Of a stretch of 64,000 nucleotides of DNA, positions 1 to 8,340 are shown in pieces; the first letter of the stretch is position 1; each line of letters opens with the position of its first letter. The notes below the pieces were generated by a model. It was not told the origin of the DNA and made no database searches. It saw only the letters and a program-made list of their open reading frames with translations. Source of the stretch: Herbaspirillum sp. SJZ106 (GTDB taxonomy: Bacteria > Pseudomonadota > Gammaproteobacteria > Burkholderiales > Burkholderiaceae_D); assembly GCF_006715495.1 (NCBI RefSeq), contig NZ_VFNI01000002.1:372001-436000 (forward strand), written 5' to 3'. The translations under genes were made by a program, and so were the position numbers.

Positions 1-45
1 GACGATTATCTGGTGGTCAAGTACCTGTGCATGGGGGGCATTTGA
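1..45 (+). CDS. C-terminal end of an unidentified gene (partial)
   Basis: The first 45 bases read as one open frame on the plus strand, ending ...CMGGI and a TGA stop. Only 14 residues are inside the window, too few to assign a family. It is called because the frame is open from the first base and no other gene covers this stretch. It would converge with slyX, which runs the other way from 390. The frame may also be chance. Confidence 0.35.
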   Translation, partial: DDYLVVKYLCMGGI

Positions 46-120
46 CGGTCGCTATCCGTCCTGGCGCAAGCCGGGATCCAATGTCTTTCGTTGTACCTCA
101 ACGCCGCTCAACGACACTGG

Positions 121-140
121 GTCCTGACCTTTGTCAGGAC
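121..140. other. 8-bp perfect stem-loop between convergent genes
   Basis: GTCCTGAC at 121-128 and GTCAGGAC at 133-140 are perfect inverted arms around a CTTT loop. It lies in the 135-bp gap between the partial gene at 1-45 and the end of slyX. Neither strand has a T-run directly after it, so it is only a weak terminator candidate. Confidence 0.3.
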
Positions 141-180
141 GACGGAGAGAATTTCAACTTCACTGAATAGTGTTTGTTGC

Positions 181-390
181 TTAATAATGTGGCGGCTTCT
201 CGTTGGCCGCGGCGCGGTCCTGGCTGGCGTCGGACAATTCGCGGAAGCGCTTGGCCAGCGCGCCCAGCAGCATTTCCAGTTCGTCGATCTTCTTTTGCTG
301 GCGATAGACGGCCTGGTTCAGCTCGTCTACCAGGTGTTCCTGGTGCGCCAGCTTGGTTTCGATGTCGATGATGCGGTCTTCGCTGCTCAC
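181..390 (-). CDS. slyX: SlyX family protein
   Basis: A 69-residue protein of the SlyX family, whose members are short, cytoplasmic and largely coiled coil. Residues 5-50 show the typical heptad-rich segment with DIETKLAHQE and the conserved core VDELNQAVYRQQKKID. The start is GTG at 390 with an AGGAG site a few bases upstream. The GTG overlaps the stop of the upstream flavoprotein gene as GTGA, so the two are probably translationally coupled. In this reading frame the strand stays open far upstream (to about 1284), but that extension only shadows the flavoprotein gene. The exact biochemical role of SlyX is not settled; the family call rests on length and the coiled-coil motif. Confidence 0.85.
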   Translation of the reverse strand: MSSEDRIIDIETKLAHQEHLVDELNQAVYRQQKKIDELEMLLGALAKRFRELSDASQDRAAANEKPPHY

Positions 391-1661
391 TTCTGTAGCT
401 CCTGTTGGGTGGACAGCCAGTGTAATACAGCGGCGCCGGCGGCGTGGCCGGTGGCGAAGCAGGCGGTCAGCAGGTAGCCGCCGGTGGGCGCTTCCCAGTC
501 CAGCATCTCGCCGGCGCAGAAGACGCCGGGCAAGGCGCGCAGCATCAGCGCGTCGTCCAGTGCCTCGAAGCTGACGCCGCCTGCGCTGCTGATGGCTTCG
601 GCGATCGGGCGCGGACGCGTCGGCGCCAGCGGCAGCGCCTTGATGGCGCGCGCCAGTCTGGCGGCGTCGGCGAAGTCTTCCTTGCTGGCGCATTCGCGCA
701 GCAGGCCGGCCTTGACGCCCTTGAGATGCAAACGGCTTTGCAGGTGGCTGGACATGGAGCGCGCGCCGCGCGGATGGGCCAGTTCGGCCTGCACCTTTTC
801 CAGCGTCCAGTCGGGCAACAGGTCGAGGTACAGGTGCGCCTGCCCGTTGGCGGTGATGGCGTCGCGCAGGCTGGCCGACAAGGCGTAGACCAGGCTGCCT
901 TCGATGCCGTGGGCGGTGACGATGAACTCGCCGCGGCGGTTGAGCATGCCGCCATTGGGCCGTGCCACGCTGGCCACCACCGGTTTGACCGGCGCGCCGG
1001 CGAAGCGTGTGCGGAAGTGTTCGCTCCAGGCCAGGTCGAAACCGCAATTGGCCGGCTGCAGCGGCGCTACTTCGACTTGCTTTTGTTGCAGCAGCGGCGC
1101 CCAGGCGCCGTCCGAACCCAGGCGCGGCCAGCTGCCGCCGCCCAGGGCCAGCACCACGGCGTCGGCCTGCGCACTGATTTCGCCGGCGGGCGTCGACAGG
1201 CGCAGCGAACCGTCTTCGTTCCAGCCCAGCCAGCGATGCCGCATGTGGAAGCGCACGCCCGATTCGCGCAAGCGATGCAGCCATGCGCGCAGCAGCGGCG
1301 CCGCTTTCATCTCAAGCGGGAACACGCGCCCGGAGCTGCCGACGAAGGTATCGATCCCCAGCGCATGAATCCAGGCGCGCAGGCGTTCCGAGTCGAAGCG
1401 GCGGATGAAGGGCGCCAATTGTTCGCGGCGGTCGCCGTAGCGCGGCAGGAAGTCCGGCTGCGGCTCGGAATGCGTGATGTTCATGCCGCCGACGCCGGCC
1501 AGCAGGAACTTGCGGCCGGCCGAGGGCATGGCGTCGTAGACGTCGACATCTATGTCTGCGCCTTGCTGCGCCAGCACTTCAGCCGCCATCAGGCCGGCCG
1601 GGCCGGCGCCGATCACGGCCACGCGCGCGCGGCCGGGGGAAAGGAAAGGTAAATTGTGCAT
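387..1661 (-). CDS. TIGR03862-type flavoprotein (HI0933/BaiN-like NAD(P)/FAD-dependent oxidoreductase)
   Basis: A 424-residue FAD-binding protein. Residues 13-35 form a Rossmann dinucleotide-binding fold with the GAGPAGLMAAE signature. This is followed by GRKFLLAGVGGMNITHSE, characteristic of the HI0933-like flavoprotein family, and there is a C-terminal FAD motif near GGYLLTACFATGHAAG. Length and order fit the TIGR03862 subfamily. The substrate is unknown. The gene overlaps slyX by four bases and starts 37 bp after the stop of the amino-acid ABC permease, so read-through from that operon is possible. No signal peptide is visible, so it should be cytoplasmic. Confidence 0.85.
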   Translation of the reverse strand: MHNLPFLSPGRARVAVIGAGPAGLMAAEVLAQQGADIDVDVYDAMPSAGRKFLLAGVGGMNITHSEPQPDFLPRYGDRREQLAPFIRRFDSERLRAWIHALGIDTFVGSSGRVFPLEMKAAPLLRAWLHRLRESGVRFHMRHRWLGWNEDGSLRLSTPAGEISAQADAVVLALGGGSWPRLGSDGAWAPLLQQKQVEVAPLQPANCGFDLAWSEHFRTRFAGAPVKPVVASVARPNGGMLNRRGEFIVTAHGIEGSLVYALSASLRDAITANGQAHLYLDLLPDWTLEKVQAELAHPRGARSMSSHLQSRLHLKGVKAGLLRECASKEDFADAARLARAIKALPLAPTRPRPIAEAISSAGGVSFEALDDALMLRALPGVFCAGEMLDWEAPTGGYLLTACFATGHAAGAAVLHWLSTQQELQK

Positions 1662-1698
1662 GCTTGTTCCAGGCGCGCTGATCGCGCCGGTTGGCGGT

Positions 1699-2442
1699 TC
1701 AGCGGCGGTGCGGCGCGCTGTACTTGTGTTCCAGGCGGGCCACGACCAGCGCCAGGCAAATGGTCATGGCGAAGTAGATCACGGAAATGGTGATGTAGGG
1801 TTCCCAATAGCGCGCATAGGTGCCGGCCACGGTACGCGCGGCATAGGCCAGCTCGGCCAGGCCGATGGCCGAGACCAGCGAGGAATCCTTGAGCAGAGTG
1901 ATGGCTTCGTTGCCCAGCGGCGGCAGCATGCGGCGAAACGCCTGCGGCAGCACCACGTAGCGCATGGTCAGGCCGTAGTTCATGCCCAGGCTGGCGGCGG
2001 CGTAGGACTGGCCGCGTTCGATGGACTGGATGCCGGCGCGGAAGATTTCGGAGATATAGGCCCCGGCATTGAGCGAGAGCGCCACCGTGCCGGACAGGAA
2101 GGCGCCGTAGTCCTGCTTGATCACGCGCGCCAGGTCGCCGGAAATGATCAGTCCGTGTTCCTGGTGCACCAGCACCGGCATCACCGCGAAGTGGATCAGC
2201 ATGATCTGCACGAACAGCGGGGTGCCGCGGAAGAAGGCGACGTAGAAACCGGCGATCCAGCGGCCCAGCTTCAGCGGCCACTTCCAGCCGCCGTGGCGCA
2301 CTTCCGACAGGCGCAGCATGCCCACCATGAGGCCGATCAGGGTGCCGATCACGATACTGATCAGCGACACCTGCAGCGTCATCAGGACGCCCTTGGCGAA
2401 CAGCGGCGCATAGCCTTGGATGATGCTCCAGCGGAAATCCAT
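1699..2442 (-). CDS. Amino acid ABC transporter permease (HisM/GltK type)
   Basis: A 247-residue inner-membrane permease of the polar amino-acid uptake family. It has a first membrane helix at about 20-42, the family element FRGTPLFVQI, and the cytoplasmic EAA loop AASLGMNYGLTMRYVVLPQAFRRMLPPLGNE that contacts the ATPase. I chose the ATG at 2442 (MDFRWSI), the usual start for this family; a frame-matched ATG at 2484 would add 14 residues with no homologous character. It follows its binding-protein gene (2514-3320) on the same strand, separated by a stem-loop. No ATPase gene is adjacent, so that subunit must be encoded elsewhere or shared. Confidence 0.9.
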   Translation of the reverse strand: MDFRWSIIQGYAPLFAKGVLMTLQVSLISIVIGTLIGLMVGMLRLSEVRHGGWKWPLKLGRWIAGFYVAFFRGTPLFVQIMLIHFAVMPVLVHQEHGLIISGDLARVIKQDYGAFLSGTVALSLNAGAYISEIFRAGIQSIERGQSYAAASLGMNYGLTMRYVVLPQAFRRMLPPLGNEAITLLKDSSLVSAIGLAELAYAARTVAGTYARYWEPYITISVIYFAMTICLALVVARLEHKYSAPHRR

Positions 2443-2463
2443 GTCGGACTCGATTGGTGGGTC

Positions 2464-2497
2464 AGAAAAACACGACGGCGGCATGCCGCCGCCGTCG
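2464..2497 (-). terminator. Stem-loop between binding protein and permease (attenuator-like)
   Basis: CGACGGCGGC at 2473-2482 and GCCGCCGTCG at 2488-2497 form a perfect 10-bp stem. On the minus strand it is followed by TGTTTTTCTG. It sits in the 71-bp gap after the binding-protein gene. In ABC operons such elements reduce read-through or protect the upstream message, giving more binding protein than permease; that role is inferred here. Confidence 0.6.
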
Positions 2498-2513
2498 CCG
2501 GGTCATGCCTTGC

Positions 2514-3320
2514 TTACTTGCCGAAATACTGGGTGCTGATGGCGGCGAAGCTGCCGTCGGCCTTCATCTCGGCCAGGGCCTTGTTGACCTTGGCCAGCAG
2601 TTCCGGGTCATCGCGGCGCACGGCGATGCCATAGTCTTCCTTCGGGAAGGTGGGATCGTTGACGGTGCGCAGCTTGCTGTTGGGGTTGTTGGCGATGTAG
2701 TTCTTCACCACAGGTTCGTCGGCCACGACCGCATCGACGCCGCCGCTTTCCAGTTCCTTCAGCGCCAGCGGGGTCGATTCGAAGCGCTTGATCCTGGCGT
2801 TGTTCTTGCCCAGCACCTGCTGCACCAGCTCGTCGCCGGAGGTGCCGCTCTGGGTGCCCACGACCAGCGTCTTCAGGTCGTCCATCCTGGTGACCTTGGT
2901 GTCATTGGCCGGGACGGCGATGGCCTGGGTCGCCACGAAGTACGGGTCGGAAAAATTGACCGACTTCTTGCGTTCGTCGGTGATGGTGATGGCCGAGATC
3001 AGCAGGTCGAGGTCGCCCTGGGCCAGGGAGTTGAAGATGCTTTCGAACGGGGTCGGCACGAACTTCACTTCGATGCCGATCTTCTTGGCCAGCACCTTCA
3101 TCACGTCGATGTCGAAGCCGACCACGGTCTTCTGTTCGTTTTCCGCCGAGAACGGCGCATAGGCCGATTCCACGCCGACCAGGTAGACGCGCGGCTGGGC
3201 CGAGGCTTGCGGCGCGGCGGTCTGGTCTTCTTGCTTGCCGCAAGCGGCCAGTCCCAGCATGCCGATGAAGCCGGCGGTCAGCGCCAGTGCGCGCGCACGG
3301 CGGAAAAACATGTTGTTCAT
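2514..3320 (-). CDS. Amino acid ABC transporter substrate-binding lipoprotein
   Basis: A 268-residue periplasmic solute-binding protein of family 3 (polar amino acids). The N-terminus is a lipoprotein signal, with a basic start, a hydrophobic stretch, then the lipobox LAAC with the acylated Cys near residue 27. The mature part shows VESAYAPFSAENEQKTVVGFD and FDIDVMKVLAKKIG, the ligand-binding lobe typical of HisJ/GlnH-like proteins, and DLLISAITITDERKKSVNFSDPYF. The ATG at 3320 was chosen because it directly precedes the signal sequence; the open frame extends to 3476 with no secretory character. Ligand specificity cannot be told from sequence alone. Confidence 0.92.
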   Translation of the reverse strand: MNNMFFRRARALALTAGFIGMLGLAACGKQEDQTAAPQASAQPRVYLVGVESAYAPFSAENEQKTVVGFDIDVMKVLAKKIGIEVKFVPTPFESIFNSLAQGDLDLLISAITITDERKKSVNFSDPYFVATQAIAVPANDTKVTRMDDLKTLVVGTQSGTSGDELVQQVLGKNNARIKRFESTPLALKELESGGVDAVVADEPVVKNYIANNPNSKLRTVNDPTFPKEDYGIAVRRDDPELLAKVNKALAEMKADGSFAAISTQYFGK

Positions 3321-3536
3321 CTTCAAAACCTTATTCGAATGTCGGTATGTGCCGGGCGTTATTTTCTTGCCAAAAGGAAACGTCCGGATTTTTTTGCAGG
3401 CGAGATTGTAAACCGCGACAGCGCCGGCGATGGGCAATGACAGGCAAAAAGCATCGATCCTTGCCCTGAAAACCACGTTTTTCCGGTTCTGCGCGCGTAA
3501 ATGTTGTGCGTCGGGAAACCCTTGTGCAAGGTCCGC

Positions 3537-5609
3537 TCAGATCGGGTCCGGCGTGGGGCGCGGTTTGGCCAGCAATGCCTTGAGGTTGGCCAGGCGCGCC
3601 TGCGGCGTGATCTTTTCCGATTCCTGCGGCACCGCTTCGCCTTCGTCCAGGCGCATTTCCTTGACGAAGCGCGAGATCTGGCATTCGATGATTTCCTTGG
3701 CGCGCTTGCGGCGCTTGCACCACGACAGGTGCAGCGAGCGCTGGGCGCGCGTGATGCCCACGTACATCAGGCGGCGTTCTTCTTCCACCCGCGCGGCGGC
3801 TTCCTCGGGCGGGGTGTCGGGGTCTCCCTTGTGCGGCAGGATGCCTTCTTCCACGCCGACCAGGAACACATGCGGAAACTCCAGGCCCTTGGAGGCGTGC
3901 AGGGTGGACATGCGCACCGCGTCCTGTTCTTCGTCCTTGCCTTCGAGCATGCTCATCAGCGCCACCATCTGCGTGATTTCGAGCAGGTTCTTTTCCTCGC
4001 CGTCGCGGTCGCGTCCGCCGCAGGCGCGTTCCTTGAGCCAGTTGGTGAAGTCCAGCACGTTCTGCCAGCGGGCCTGGGCGGCGCGTTCTTCGAACGAGTC
4101 GTAGAGGTAGAACTCGTAGTTGATGGCCTCCATCATGTCATCCAGCACCTTGGCGGCATTCTCGCCGCTGCCGGAGGGGCCGGGCCGGGTGGCGCGCGGC
4201 TCCATGGCATTGATGAAATCGCAGAACTTGCGCAGCGGCAGCAACTGGCGATCGGTCAGCTTGTCTTCCAGGCCGCCCTTGTAGACCGCTTCGAACAGCG
4301 AGCACTGCCACTGGCCGGCCAGCGTGCCCAGCACTTCCAGCGTGGCCTGGCCGACCCCGCGGCGCGGCGTGGTGACGGCGCGGATGAAGGCCGGGTCGTC
4401 GTCCTGGTTGGCGATCAGGCGCAGGTAGGCAATGATGTCCTTGATCTCGGCGCGGTCGAAGTAGCTCTGGCCGCCCGACATCACGTAGGGAATGCGCTCG
4501 CGCCGCAGCGCCTTTTCAAAGATGCGCGCCTGGTGGTTGCCGCGGTACAGGATGGCGTAATCGGAAAACTTGGCGTGGCGCTCGAAGCGGTGCGCCGACA
4601 GCGAGATCGCCACCTGGTCGGCCTCGGCCTCCTCGTCGTCCATGGCCATGACGCTGATCGGGTCGCCCAGGCCGTGTTCCGACCACAGGGTCTTGTCGAA
4701 CAGCTTGGGGTTGTTGGAGATGACCGCGTTGGCCGCCTGCAGGATGCGCGTGCTGGAGCGGTAATTCTGTTCCAGCTTGATCAGGTGCAGGTTGGGGAAG
4801 TCCACCCCCAGCAGTTTCAGGTTCTCGATGGTGGCGCCGCGCCAGGCATAGATGGCCTGGTCGTCGTCGCCCACGGCGGTAAACATCGGTTTCTTGCCCA
4901 CCCCGGTGACCAGCAGCTTGACCAGTTCGTACTGGCAGGTGTTGGTGTCCTGGTATTCGTCGATGAGCAGGTAGCGCAGCTTGCGCTGCCAGCGGTCGCG
5001 CACTTGCTCGTTGGCCTGGAACAGTTCCACCGGCAGGCGGATCAGGTCGTCGAAGTCGACTGCCTGGTAGGCCTTGAGGGTGGCGACATAGCTGCGGAAG
5101 ATGCGCGCCGCCTGCGCCTCGTCTTCGGTGCGCGCGTTTTTCAGCGCGATTTCGGGATCGACCAGGCCGTTCTTCCACAGCGAGATGCTGTTCTGGATGC
5201 CGCGGATGATGGCCTTGTCGGTGGTCACCGCCAGTTCTTGCACCAGGGCAAAGCAATCGTCGCTGTCCATGATTGAAAAGCGATCCTTCAACCCCAGATG
5301 CTGGGACTCCTGGCGCAGGATCTTCACGCCCAGCGAGTGGAAGGTCGAGACGGTCAGATGCTTGGCCTGCTTCGGATCCTTGAGCAGCTTGGCGATGCGC
5401 TCCTGCATTTCCAGCGCGGCCTTGTTGGTGAAGGTCAGCGCCGCGATGTTTTTGGATTCGTAGCCGCAGTTCTCGATCAGGTGGGCGATCTTCTGCGTGA
5501 TCACGCGCGTCTTGCCCGACCCGGCGCCGGCCAGCACCAGGCAGGGGCCTGCCATGTAGTGGACGGCTTCGCTTTGAGGCTTGTTCAGGCCGAAGGAGGG
5601 GGCGGACAT
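3537..5609 (-). CDS. rep: ATP-dependent DNA helicase Rep (UvrD/Rep superfamily I)
   Basis: A 690-residue superfamily 1A 3'-5' helicase. Visible motifs in order are Walker A AGAGSGKT (27-34), LTFTNKAA, the Walker B box LLIDEYQDTN, GDDDQAIYAWRG (motif III), LEQNYRSS (motif IV), TLHASKGLEFPHVFLVG (motif V) and YVGITRAQ (motif VI). The residues around the P-loop and the whole 2B region follow E. coli Rep more closely than UvrD. The length fits Rep, whose E. coli form is about 673 residues. The ATG at 5609 begins MSAPSFGLNKPQ, the normal Rep N-terminus; an upstream in-frame start would add 28 unrelated residues. It stands alone and should act at the replication fork, displacing proteins ahead of it. 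Confidence 0.93.
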   Translation of the reverse strand: MSAPSFGLNKPQSEAVHYMAGPCLVLAGAGSGKTRVITQKIAHLIENCGYESKNIAALTFTNKAALEMQERIAKLLKDPKQAKHLTVSTFHSLGVKILRQESQHLGLKDRFSIMDSDDCFALVQELAVTTDKAIIRGIQNSISLWKNGLVDPEIALKNARTEDEAQAARIFRSYVATLKAYQAVDFDDLIRLPVELFQANEQVRDRWQRKLRYLLIDEYQDTNTCQYELVKLLVTGVGKKPMFTAVGDDDQAIYAWRGATIENLKLLGVDFPNLHLIKLEQNYRSSTRILQAANAVISNNPKLFDKTLWSEHGLGDPISVMAMDDEEAEADQVAISLSAHRFERHAKFSDYAILYRGNHQARIFEKALRRERIPYVMSGGQSYFDRAEIKDIIAYLRLIANQDDDPAFIRAVTTPRRGVGQATLEVLGTLAGQWQCSLFEAVYKGGLEDKLTDRQLLPLRKFCDFINAMEPRATRPGPSGSGENAAKVLDDMMEAINYEFYLYDSFEERAAQARWQNVLDFTNWLKERACGGRDRDGEEKNLLEITQMVALMSMLEGKDEEQDAVRMSTLHASKGLEFPHVFLVGVEEGILPHKGDPDTPPEEAAARVEEERRLMYVGITRAQRSLHLSWCKRRKRAKEIIECQISRFVKEMRLDEGEAVPQESEKITPQARLANLKALLAKPRPTPDPI

Positions 5610-5727
5610 ACGGATCGTGGTGGGCGGGGAAACGGGCCATTGTATCAGTCCCGATGTTCGCGCCCGATGTGGGACAATGCCGCAAACCGGCAAACGGAAA
5701 AACTATCAGCGTTCTAGAAGCATAGCC

Positions 5728-6198
5728 ATGAAATTCAACCACCTCATCCAGATCAACGATCCGCTCAACCCGCTGATCGAGCCCCTGACGCGCGAGCAAT
5801 TGTGGCGCGGCCTGGTCATGCGCGCGGAGGCGCCCAAGTTGTTCATGCCGCACCTGGACGACTGCCGCCTGAGCGACAAGAGCATGGACAACGTGCGCCG
5901 CGAGCTGCGCTATGGCGAGCTGGTGATCCATGACCGCGTGACCTACCTGCCGCAAATTCAGGTGCTCTACGAAGTGCCGGCCCAGGGGGAGATCCCGCCT
6001 TCGCGCATGAGCATGACCATCGAAGAGCCCCAGCCCGGCTCGCTGTTCGTGCGTTTTGAATACGACGACGGCCATCCCGAGGATGAAAACAGTCCCGAAG
6101 CCTTCTATAACCAATTCCGCCGTTCGGCCTACGAGGAGGCCGATATCGACACCATCCGCATCATCCGCGAATTGACGGTGGACGGCAGCTTGCACTGA
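5728..6198 (+). CDS. AtaL-like (DUF1857) SRPBCC-fold protein
   Basis: A 156-residue cytoplasmic protein of the DUF1857/AtaL-like group of the START/SRPBCC fold. Typical features are the N-terminal NHLIQINDPLNPLIEPLTREQLWRGL segment, the ligand-cavity strands, and a C-terminal helix rich in Glu/Asp/Arg (EADIDTIRIIRELTVDG). Such proteins bind hydrophobic ligands, but no substrate is known for this one. The ATG at 5728 is preceded by an in-frame open stretch with no homology. It diverges from rep and is followed 51 bp later by the end of the convergent yeiH. Confidence 0.8.
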   Translation: MKFNHLIQINDPLNPLIEPLTREQLWRGLVMRAEAPKLFMPHLDDCRLSDKSMDNVRRELRYGELVIHDRVTYLPQIQVLYEVPAQGEIPPSRMSMTIEEPQPGSLFVRFEYDDGHPEDENSPEAFYNQFRRSAYEEADIDTIRIIRELTVDGSLH

Positions 6199-6249
6199 GG
6201 CGAGGCGCCAGGCCGGCAACGGCCCGCGCTTTTTCATTCGGTTGGGGAT

Positions 6250-7290
6250 TCAAGCCAGCAGGCGGCCCAGCGCGCCATTGACCAGCGCGCCGCCGATGAC
6301 CAGCCAGGCGAACAGGATGGCGCCCAGGATCATCGGCTTCACCCCAGCATTGCGGATTGCAGAGAGGTGGGTGGTCAGGCCCAGCGCGGCCATTGCCATG
6401 GCCAGCAGCAGCGTGTCGACCTGCAGCACCAGTTGGGCCACGGCGGCGGGCAGCGGCAGCAGCGAGTTGAGCAGCACCACGCCAATGAAGGCAAACGCGA
6501 ACCAGGGAATGGACAGCTTGCCGCGTTGGCCGGAACAAGACGGGCCGGCCTTCATCGACAGCATCAGCAGGAACGGCGCCAGCATCATCACCCGGACCAT
6601 CTTGGTGATCACCGCGGTGTCGGCGGTGTGCTGGTCGATCGAGCGCGCGGCGGCCAGCACTTGCGCCACTTCATGCACGGTGGAGCCGATGTAGATGCCG
6701 AAGTCGGGCAGGCGCGCGCCCCATGCCGGTTCTGCCTGCAGGGTGTAGAGCAGCGGATAGAGGAAGATCGCCAGCGAACCGAAGATGACCACGGTCGATA
6801 TCGCCACCGTCACCTGTTCGCTGCGCGCGCGCAGCACCGGTTCGGTCGCCATCACCGCGGCCGCGCCGCAGATCGAACTGCCGGCGCCGATCAGCAAGGC
6901 GGCGTCGCGCTCCAGTTTCAGCAGTTTCACGCCGGCCAGCCAGGCCAGGCCGAAGGTGGAGAGCAGCATGGCGGCGTCGATGGCCACGCCGGCCAGGCCG
7001 ACATGGGAGATGTCCTGCAGCGTCAGGCGGAAACCGTACAGGATGATGCCGGCGCGCAGCAGGGTTTGCTTGGAAAAGCGCACGCCATCGCCGCACGGCG
7101 CCGCGATGCGCGGGTAAAGGGTGTTGCCCAGCACGATGCCCAGTACGATGGCTACCGTGAGCGCCGAAAAGCCATGTTCTTGCAGCCAGGCGACATCGCC
7201 CAGGCGCATGGCGGCCCAGGCCACGGCGGCCGACAGGGCAAGGCCGGGCAGGGCCGGCGGCAGGGTTTGGAGATGGCTTGCGGCACGCAT
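6250..7290 (-). CDS. yeiH: YeiH family (UPF0324) putative sulfate/sulfite exporter
   Basis: A 346-residue multi-spanning membrane protein of the UPF0324/YeiH family, with about ten hydrophobic segments. Family marks are VAIVLGIVLGNTLYP, GVRFSKQTLLRAGIILYGFRLTLQDI, and LIGAGSSICGAAAVMATEPV in the middle. It is divergently arranged with a LysR-type regulator (7426-8328), the arrangement seen for yeiH/yeiE in enterobacteria, where YeiE responds to sulfite. The transport function is inferred from that family link; substrate and direction are not shown by the sequence. Expression is probably controlled through the palindrome at 7374-7400. Confidence 0.85.
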   Translation of the reverse strand: MRAASHLQTLPPALPGLALSAAVAWAAMRLGDVAWLQEHGFSALTVAIVLGIVLGNTLYPRIAAPCGDGVRFSKQTLLRAGIILYGFRLTLQDISHVGLAGVAIDAAMLLSTFGLAWLAGVKLLKLERDAALLIGAGSSICGAAAVMATEPVLRARSEQVTVAISTVVIFGSLAIFLYPLLYTLQAEPAWGARLPDFGIYIGSTVHEVAQVLAAARSIDQHTADTAVITKMVRVMMLAPFLLMLSMKAGPSCSGQRGKLSIPWFAFAFIGVVLLNSLLPLPAAVAQLVLQVDTLLLAMAMAALGLTTHLSAIRNAGVKPMILGAILFAWLVIGGALVNGALGRLLA

Positions 7291-7373
7291 GTCGTTATTT
7301 GTTCGGGTGTTTTTTTATGATGGGGTGGACTTTACGCGTCGGGAATATAAAAGAAAAACGCGTTATTTTGTTA

Positions 7374-7400
7374 ATATCAACCTGTTTATTAGGTTGATAT
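7374..7400. promoter_or_regulatory. 27-bp perfect palindrome in the yeiH/yeiE divergent promoter region
   Basis: ATATCAACCT (7374-7383) and AGGTTGATAT (7391-7400) are perfect 10-bp inverted arms around a 7-bp AT-rich spacer. The length and AT-rich centre contain the T-N11-A pattern of LysR-type operators. It lies between the start of yeiH (7290) and that of the LysR gene (7426), immediately upstream of the latter. It is the obvious candidate site for that regulator. An in-frame ATG inside the palindrome (7399) is an unlikely start for the LysR gene. Confidence 0.65.
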
Positions 7401-7425
7401 GGGGTCAACCGCCATCGGTGCGATC

Positions 7426-8328
7426 ATGAAAATTACCCTGAGGCAGTTGCAAATCTTCCTGGCGGTGGCGCAATCCGGCTCCACCACGGCGGCGGCCGGG
7501 CTGGTCGCGCTGTCGCAGTCGGCTGCCAGCGCTTCGCTCAATGAGCTGGAGAGCCTGCTCGGCGTGCAATTGTTCGACCGCGTCGGCAAGCGCCTAGTGT
7601 TGAACGACAGCGGCCGGCTGTTGCTGCCGCAGGCGCGCCACATGCTGGACGCGGCGCACACCATCGAGCGCCAGTTCGCCGACCCGGCTGCCGGCAGCGA
7701 ATTGCACATCGGCGCTTCCACCACCATCGGCAGCTACATGCTGCCGGCCATGATCGCGGCCTACCGCAAACGCCATGCCGGCGCGCGCGTGCGTGCGCTG
7801 GTGGCCAACACGGCCGACATCGTCGATGCGGTGGTCAATTTCGATGTCGACGCGGGGCTGATCGAAGGGCCGTGCCACGCCAGCGATGTCAGCGTGGAAC
7901 CCTGGATGACCGACGAGCTGATCGTGGTGGCGGCGCCGCATCATCCCATCGTCGCCGGCGGCCGCAAGATCAGCTTCAAGATGCTGCGCGAAGCCGACTG
8001 GCTGTTGCGCGAAGCGGGTTCCGGCACGCGCGAGGCGGTCGAGCATGCGCTGATTCCCTACCTGCACTACCTGCCTTCCTCATTCGAGTTCGGCAATTCG
8101 GAAGCGATCAAGCGCGCCACGGCCGAAGGCCTGGGCATCAGTTGCCTGTCGCGCGCGGTGGTGGAAGACCTGATCGAATCGGGAAAGCTGGTGGAACTGG
8201 CGACGCCGCTGCCGACCTTGCGCCGGCATTTCTACATGGTGGTCAGCAGCCACCGGACGCCATCGCCCAGCCTGGCCGCCTTGCTGGAATTCTGCCGCGC
8301 GTGGGCGCGCCTGCATGGCGGCGCCTGA
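7426..8328 (+). CDS. yeiE: LysR-type regulator, YeiE-like
   Basis: A 300-residue LysR family transcription factor. The N-terminal winged helix-turn-helix is clear (residues 1-65: TLRQLQIFLAVAQSGSTTAAAGLVALSQSAASASLNELESLLGVQLFDR). The C-terminal half is a periplasmic-binding-like effector domain (about 90-290). The ATG at 7426 starts at the family position; an alternative ATG at 7399 would lie in the palindromic operator. Its divergent pairing with a YeiH family transporter and its length support a YeiE-type role, which in enterobacteria is sulfite sensing. The effector here is inferred, not shown. Confidence 0.85.
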   Translation: MKITLRQLQIFLAVAQSGSTTAAAGLVALSQSAASASLNELESLLGVQLFDRVGKRLVLNDSGRLLLPQARHMLDAAHTIERQFADPAAGSELHIGASTTIGSYMLPAMIAAYRKRHAGARVRALVANTADIVDAVVNFDVDAGLIEGPCHASDVSVEPWMTDELIVVAAPHHPIVAGGRKISFKMLREADWLLREAGSGTREAVEHALIPYLHYLPSSFEFGNSEAIKRATAEGLGISCLSRAVVEDLIESGKLVELATPLPTLRRHFYMVVSSHRTPSPSLAALLEFCRAWARLHGGA

Positions 8329-8340
8329 AGTGCGCGTGGC

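Noticed and set aside
4516-6237. Minus-strand open frame extending over the start of rep and the AtaL-like gene
   Set aside because: It is a frame shadow of rep; the true rep frame carries all helicase motifs.
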